Shown piece by piece: positions 53,317 through 56,849 of a stretch of DNA of 56,849 bases. A program made the position numbers and the translations under genes. Below the pieces are notes generated by a model. That model was given only the letters and a program-made list of their open reading frames with translations, searched no databases and was not told the origin of the DNA. Numbering within the stretch: position 1 is the stretch's first letter; each line of letters begins with the position of its first letter. This DNA comes from Pseudomonadota bacterium (lineage in GTDB: Bacteria; Pseudomonadota; Gammaproteobacteria; Xanthomonadales; Xanthomonadaceae). The stretch covers positions 1 to 56,849 of the forward strand of contig JAEWZE010000294.1 in NCBI GenBank assembly GCA_023395465.1. The letters are read 5' to 3'.

Positions 53317-54092
53317 CACGCCCACCCCGCAACAGTACGCAGCGCCTGTTCGCGGCCTGCGTCGAGCGACTTGGGGCGAGTCTTGGTGGACAGCAGGTGG
53401 CGCGGCTTGCGCCCGAGGAAGTACGCGATGCGTTCCGCGTTCGCGCCGGAGGGATGGGGCAAACCGGCCAGGATCTGGCTGGGACGCAGGATGCCCGCTG
53501 AGACCTGGCGTTCGCACGCTTCAAGCGCCGTGGGGCCCAGCGGAACGTAGAGCGCGGTCGGCAGGGCGCGGCATTCGGCAGCGAACCACCGATTGAGCTG
53601 CCCCATCAGCAGAGCGGACGCTGACAGCTTGCCTCCTGAGTAGTTCTTGCCGCCTTCGAACACGGGATAACGGAGCGCAGAGGTGAAGTGCGCCAGGTGC
53701 CGTTCCGCGCCCCAAAACTCGGCCGTGGTGCTGATTCCGAGGCGCTCCGCTACGCCGACATGGTCGAGGAGATCCACCAGGTTGCGACGCATCGGGCCGG
53801 CGAAGCTCGCGGTTGCCTTGGCCAGCCCCATGGCCGTCGCATGAGGGCAGCCGTCCTGCAGCGTCCGCCGCGCGATTTCCAGGGCTGCAACGGCCTGGGC
53901 GCGACCAGGGGTGATGCCGACGATAACCACCCGGGCCGACGGCGTGACGTGGTCGAAGGGTGCGTAATAAACCTCGTGGCGTTTGTCACCGGTCATGCGG
54001 AGGGTGGCCGGCAGCGGCAACTGTGCGGCGAAGTCCGCGGGAAGGTTGGCGATGGTGGCGGCGTAATGCTCGAACTGGCTATCGGTCTTCAT
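53316..54092 (-). CDS. Uracil-DNA-glycosylase-fold-like protein
   Basis: A 258-residue protein with two blocks resembling the uracil-DNA glycosylase superfamily: VVIVGITPGRAQAV (about residue 57, cf. G-x-x-P-G of the water-activating loop) and LAGLPHPSGANAERIAYFL (about 218, cf. the HPS loop). The usual Asp or Glu after the first loop is not obvious, so activity is uncertain. GGGGGA precedes the ATG at 54092. It is the second gene of the operon led by 55066 and is coupled to the HicA-like gene. A role in recognising modified or abnormal bases in DNA fits a defence or mobile-element setting (inference). Confidence 0.6.
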   Translation of the reverse strand: MKTDSQFEHYAATIANLPADFAAQLPLPATLRMTGDKRHEVYYAPFDHVTPSARVVIVGITPGRAQAVAALEIARRTLQDGCPHATAMGLAKATASFAGPMRRNLVDLLDHVGVAERLGISTTAEFWGAERHLAHFTSALRYPVFEGGKNYSGGKLSASALLMGQLNRWFAAECRALPTALYVPLGPTALEACERQVSAGILRPSQILAGLPHPSGANAERIAYFLGRKPRHLLSTKTRPKSLDAGREQALRTVAGWA

Positions 54093-54121
54093 GGCAATCC
54101 CCCTGTGGATTGAAAGTGGTG

Positions 54122-55066
54122 TCAGGACAGAGCGCGCTCGAGGTCGACGCGGCGCACGCGATCGAAGTGGATGCCGGTGACAATCCCCGGGATGCCGTTC
54201 TCGTTCGGACGGCGCCAACGCGGCGGGTGCATGCGGACCAGCGCCTCGAGCGCGGCGAAGTAGTCGCTGTACTTTTCCTCGGCCCCCTTGGCGCCGATGG
54301 TGAAACGGCCGGAGGCGCGGCAATCGGGACCGAACCAGGTTCCGTCACGTGCAACGGGCACGAAGACGAGGTCGTCGATGGCGTCGGCAGGCTCAGCCTT
54401 GTGCGCGCCCTCGGCCACGTCAGGCAGCCCCTTAGTGGGAACGTAGCCCTGCTTGAGCATCCACGGCAGCACTTCGGCGGGTTCCGCGTAGCGACGGTTC
54501 TCGTCTTCCACCGTCGGGAAGTTCTTCCGGTGGGCATTGGTGATGACCGTGGGCTCACGGACGTCGAGCAGGAGCGCGATTTCAGCCATGGTGAGCCGCT
54601 CGCCCTGGTCGACCTTCAGGCGGGCCGCCGCCCGGGTCGCCAGGTCGGCCAGGATGCCGCGATGGAAGTACCCGAAAGGCATGTCGCCGGCGCCGATTTC
54701 GTGCGCATCGAGCACCTCCATCTCTCCATGCGCCTGCCGTTCCATTTCATAGCCGTGAAGGACAGCCGGGGAGAACGTGCGCTCGACGGCCAGCTGCAGT
54801 GCAGACACGTCCGAGGCGATCTCGCGGGCCCACTCCTGGTCACGGACATAGCGCTCGACGCGTGTGACGTGCTCGAACAGCGCCATGTTGGTGATCTCGC
54901 CCAAATCGTCCGGATGGCGGGACTGGGCGAAGTCCGAGTCAGCCTCGAGGCCAAGCGCCCGGAGGCCGGCGTCGTCGCCGATGACGAAGTCGGCCAGAAG
55001 AGCGAGTTCGGTGACCAGCAGCTGCGCTTCGCGAGTGAGCTGGTCGGCGGTGTAGTTCGGCGTCAT
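54122..55066 (-). CDS. HTH-containing hypothetical protein of the island, 314 aa
   Basis: A 314-residue protein I cannot name. A helix-turn-helix segment (LTMAEIALLLDVREPTVITN) lies near residue 160, and the following ENRRYAEPAEVLPWMLKQG looks like the wing part of an AlpA/excisionase-type domain. The N-terminal 140 residues are helical and acidic. AAGGAG seven bases upstream supports the ATG at 55066, and a good promoter (55099-55126) lies before it. It leads an operon with the glycosylase-like and HicA-like genes. Confidence 0.7.
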   Translation of the reverse strand: MTPNYTADQLTREAQLLVTELALLADFVIGDDAGLRALGLEADSDFAQSRHPDDLGEITNMALFEHVTRVERYVRDQEWAREIASDVSALQLAVERTFSPAVLHGYEMERQAHGEMEVLDAHEIGAGDMPFGYFHRGILADLATRAAARLKVDQGERLTMAEIALLLDVREPTVITNAHRKNFPTVEDENRRYAEPAEVLPWMLKQGYVPTKGLPDVAEGAHKAEPADAIDDLVFVPVARDGTWFGPDCRASGRFTIGAKGAEEKYSDYFAALEALVRMHPPRWRRPNENGIPGIVTGIHFDRVRRVDLERALS

Positions 55067-55088
55067 GGGAAAGCTCCTTGGTATGTCG

Positions 55089-55126
55089 TGATGTACACAT
55101 CATACGGAAACATTCCCAACTGTCAA
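55089..55126 (-). promoter_or_regulatory. Promoter and palindromic operator of the 55066 operon
   Basis: On the minus strand -35 TTGACA (55126-55121), a 16-bp spacer and -10 TATGAT (55104-55099), close to consensus. A palindrome TGATGT-AC-ACATCA (plus 55089-55102) overlaps the -10 and the likely transcription start, so the operon is probably repressed by a dimeric regulator of the island. Confidence 0.7.
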
Positions 55127-55287
55127 CATGAAATCAAACGCAATTTCGATGACTGGCGGGGGTGTCAGTGCCTGGTCGTCCACCCGGAGCGCCCTAACTG
55201 CGAATACATCAGGCATTTGGAACCCTCGCGTCGGACTGTTCGCGCCTGACGCGCGCGTCAGCGCCTCGACCATGCGCCGCTGCGACG

Positions 55288-56115
55288 CTACGTAGACGGA
55301 TCGAGAGCCGAGGGCTTTCCAGCGGCCCGGGAGGACCGGGAAAGCTCTGCGATGACAGTCTTCATCGCGGCGATGTTTCTTTCCCGCTGGGCGGGGCTGT
55401 TGCAACGAGCAGCCTGAGCACGGCGCTGCTCGGCCTCAGCCGCCTCCCTTGCGCGGCGCTGACGTGCTTGCTGGACTGCGAGCGCGTGGTTGGCCACGAA
55501 GGTGCCTTCCTTCGCGCGCTTCGCCACGGCTCTCAACCAGCCTTGCCAATGTCCACGGATCACGTTGGCTTGAAGGGCGCCCGCGAGCTCGTCCACCAGG
55601 TCCTGCCGGAACTCGGCGGTTATCCCTCTCAACACTTCGACTACTACCACCTTGTCCGCTGGCATGAGCTGAGGCAGGCAGCTCCAGTCAAGCGCCACCT
55701 CGTGCACGAACGTTGGTGTTTCAGATTGGTGCTTCCGTTTGGTTGTTCGGGTGACATCCTTGTCAGGGGCCGTGCATGCAGGCGTCACCCGGACGGGCGC
55801 CACCGCCGCCACGGGTGACATACGGTCCTTTGACTCAGCCGCAGCCCTGCTCAGGGCCGGCAGATTGAGCCTGTAGTCCCTGCTTCTCGCACCGCCGTGC
55901 GCATTTCCCACCACGGCGACGAAGGACTGCGCGGCCAACCCGCGCATCACGCGTTGACAGTGCCGCTCAGAGATTCCCGTCATGCGCGCGATCGTGGCGA
56001 TTGACGGGTAACAGTGGCCTTCCTCGTTGGCGAACTTGCAGAGTGCAAGCAGCACCAGCTTGGGGGTCGACTCGATGCTGATGTTCCAGGCGTACTTGGC
56101 GTGGACGAACGACAT
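55288..56115 (-). CDS. Helix-turn-helix replication-type protein of the island
   Basis: A 275-residue protein with an N-terminal winged helix of the HTH_36/replication-protein type: TPKLVLLALCKFANEEGHCY, PSIATIARMTGISERHCQRV, MRGLAAQSFVAVVG. The middle is a Ser/Thr-rich linker and the C-terminus a basic coiled region (ARQRRAREAAEAEQRRAQAA). GGAGGA upstream fixes the ATG at 56115, 4 nt after the alpA-like stop. Proteins of this type lie at the control end of integrative elements and may start element replication. Confidence 0.75.
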   Translation of the reverse strand: MSFVHAKYAWNISIESTPKLVLLALCKFANEEGHCYPSIATIARMTGISERHCQRVMRGLAAQSFVAVVGNAHGGARSRDYRLNLPALSRAAAESKDRMSPVAAVAPVRVTPACTAPDKDVTRTTKRKHQSETPTFVHEVALDWSCLPQLMPADKVVVVEVLRGITAEFRQDLVDELAGALQANVIRGHWQGWLRAVAKRAKEGTFVANHALAVQQARQRRAREAAEAEQRRAQAARCNSPAQRERNIAAMKTVIAELSRSSRAAGKPSALDPST

Positions 56116-56119
56116 GTCG

Positions 56120-56347
56120 CTATCCTCCGTGCCTGGTAGCGGGCGCCCTCGCGCCCACCGTGACATTGCGCTCGCGCGCATCGATCCACGCGTTGAGTGC
56201 GCTGAGACGCCAGCCCACACAATTCGGCCCAAGTTGAATGTGAGGAACGAAGGTCCCCGCCTTGCGATCACGATTGATCGAACTGATGGACCGACCCAAC
56301 AAGTGGCTGACTTCGCGAAGGCGAAGGACTGGATCTATGTGATGCAT
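56120..56347 (-). CDS. AlpA-family regulator
   Basis: A 75-residue AlpA-type DNA-binding protein: LRLREVSHLLGRSISSINRD, then KAGTFVPHIQLG and WRLSALNAWIDARE, the standard order of the family. AlpA regulators act as excisionase-like or activator proteins that set integrase expression in P4-type elements. CAGGAGA upstream supports the ATG at 56347 over a longer frame to 56467. It lies 270 nt from the right attachment site and leads a two-gene unit. Confidence 0.88.
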   Translation of the reverse strand: MHHIDPVLRLREVSHLLGRSISSINRDRKAGTFVPHIQLGPNCVGWRLSALNAWIDARERNVTVGARAPATRHGG

Positions 56348-56543
56348 GTGAGTCTCCTGCGTTCTGTGGATGCGCAGGAACGAGCGTACGAAGCCATGGG
56401 ACGCGATGACTGCCCTAACTGCGGCGTTATCGTGCTCACTTAGGGCCCGCAGGTGGATCGTTGCCACGGGCTAACATGGGCGACCATGGAGTCGCTGCGA
56501 CCGGTCGTCGCCACACGACAGTCAAACCCCACCGAACGGATCT

Positions 56544-56562
56544 GGGGGTATCTGTGGGGGTA
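56544..56562 (+). repeat. Paired GGGGGTA sites, right arm
   Basis: GGGGGTA at 56544-56550 and 56556-56562, 12 bp apart, same orientation as the left pair (22145-22163). The stretch shared between the two ends is TGGGGGTATC, three unlike bases, then GGGGGTA. Candidate integrase arm-binding sites, 61 bp from the core repeat. Confidence 0.55.
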
Positions 56563-56616
56563 CTAGCCCCATTCTAATCTCCAAACTCTCAGTCAAATCA
56601 ATATGTTGTTTCTCGC

Positions 56617-56849
56617 ATGAAAATCGCCAGCTGGAACGTCAACTCCCTCACCGTGCGCCTGCCGCACCTGGTGCAGTGGCTGCAGTCCTTCGCGCCCGAC
56701 GTGGTCGGGCTGCAGGAAACCAAACTCGACGATCCGCGCTTTCCCGACGACGCGCTCGCCGCGCTGGGCTACCGCAGCGTGTTCTGCGGGCAGAAGACCT
56801 ACAACGGCGTGGCCATCCTCGCCCGCGACCGTCCGATCGGCGAGGTGCA
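56617..56849 (+). CDS. xth: Exodeoxyribonuclease III, 5' part, restarted by the island
   Basis: The first 77 codons of exonuclease III (cut by the window end), a DNA-repair AP endonuclease and 3'-5' exonuclease. MKIASWNVNSL, VVGLQETKLDD (catalytic metal-binding Glu) and GVAILAR are diagnostic. The first six bases (ATGAAA) come from the island, and the 17-bp core follows. Compared with the stub at 21997 the second residue changes from Arg to Lys. The upstream region is also island DNA (AT-rich, no Shine-Dalgarno sequence visible), so expression is now controlled by the island. Confidence 0.95.
   Translation, partial: MKIASWNVNSLTVRLPHLVQWLQSFAPDVVGLQETKLDDPRFPDDALAALGYRSVFCGQKTYNGVAILARDRPIGEV
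56623..56639 (+). repeat. Right attachment repeat (attR core)
   Basis: Exact copy of the left 17-bp repeat (22003-22019), here inside the rebuilt xth gene from codon 3. Confidence 0.88.

Larger units (their letters stand above)
22003..56639. mobile_element. Integrase-borne defence island inserted in xth, about 34.6 kb
   Basis: Boundaries are set by the 17-bp direct repeat and by the split xth gene. Inside are a P4-type integrase at the left end; an AlpA-like regulator and replication-type HTH gene at the right end; and defence cargo (McrBC-like pair, an unassigned membrane/nuclease module, BREX type 2 with embedded toxin-antitoxin-like genes). Base composition inside is visibly less GC-rich and more uneven than in the flanks, notably around 23600-28500 and 45700-46800. 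No conjugation genes are seen, so it would need help to move between cells. Deletion between the repeats should give back an intact xth. Confidence 0.88.

Noticed and set aside
22003..56639. Prophage
   Set aside because: No capsid, tail, terminase or lysis genes are seen between the attachment repeats; the integrase and AlpA fit a P4-type island.
22003..56639. Integrative conjugative element
   Set aside because: No relaxase, coupling protein or type IV secretion genes are present.

Overview
The window is high-GC DNA whose gene content points to a gammaproteobacterium of the Xanthomonadaceae (Xanthomonas, Lysobacter or Luteimonas type). The clearest marker is a chorismatase of the XanB2 type beside a flavin halogenase-like enzyme and an aryl-polyene (xanthomonadin-like) lipid and carrier-protein operon. 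hemB, aroE and the start of xth (exonuclease III) are ordinary chromosomal genes. No rRNA, tRNA or CRISPR array was seen.

Layout, core part (1-21996). Positions 1-5313 (minus strand) hold a pigment-export and assembly operon: ACP, membrane protein, acyltransferase, ApeI-like dehydratase, HtrB-like acyltransferase, LolA-like protein and an MMPL exporter cut by the window edge. Divergent from it are the halogenase-like gene and xanB2 (5484-7885). Then come a repeat-rich gap, a small membrane protein, hemB and aroE. A six-gene minus-strand operon follows (RDD, SpoIIM-like, DUF4129, DUF4350, MoxR, DUF58; 17366 to 10650), with overlapping genes at every junction. A gamma carbonic anhydrase, an aldehyde dehydrogenase and a PAS-GGDEF-EAL protein complete this part.

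Layout, island (about 22003-56639, 34.6 kb). A tyrosine-recombinase island sits in the first codons of xth. A 17-bp direct repeat marks both ends. The left copy is a 9-codon stub of xth; at the right copy the island supplies a new ATG that rebuilds the gene. The P4-type integrase is at the left end. An AlpA-like regulator, a replication-type HTH protein and other mobile-element genes are at the right end. GGGGGTA pairs with 12-bp spacing lie inside both ends and are probable integrase arm sites.

The island cargo is anti-phage defence. From right to left on the minus strand: an XRE regulator 3 nt before a complete BREX type 2 (Pgl) system (pglW, pglX, then pglY, pglZ, brxD, brxHI). Between pglX and pglY sit a TIGR04255-like gene, an antitoxin-like/PIN pair and an AbiE-like pair (a regulator with a nuclease-like domain, and a nucleotidyltransferase). 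Farther left are a two-gene module I cannot assign (a small membrane-anchored acidic protein and a 464-residue protein with a nuclease-like core and membrane segments) and a McrB/McrC-like pair (coiled-coil AAA+ plus a DUF2357-type nuclease with zinc ribbons).

How the parts may work together (inference). PglW kinase, PglX methylase, PglY ATPase, PglZ phosphatase-fold protein, BrxD and BrxHI form the host-marking and phage-blocking machine, and the McrBC-like pair would attack modified DNA that BREX might tolerate. A strong promoter carrying a near-perfect 36-nt palindrome lies exactly at the start of the AbiEi-like gene. It could drive abiEi-abiEii-pglY-pglZ-brxD-brxHI separately from pglW-pglX, under autorepression by the AbiEi-like protein. 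This, and the unassigned membrane/nuclease module, are the two most interesting points in the window.
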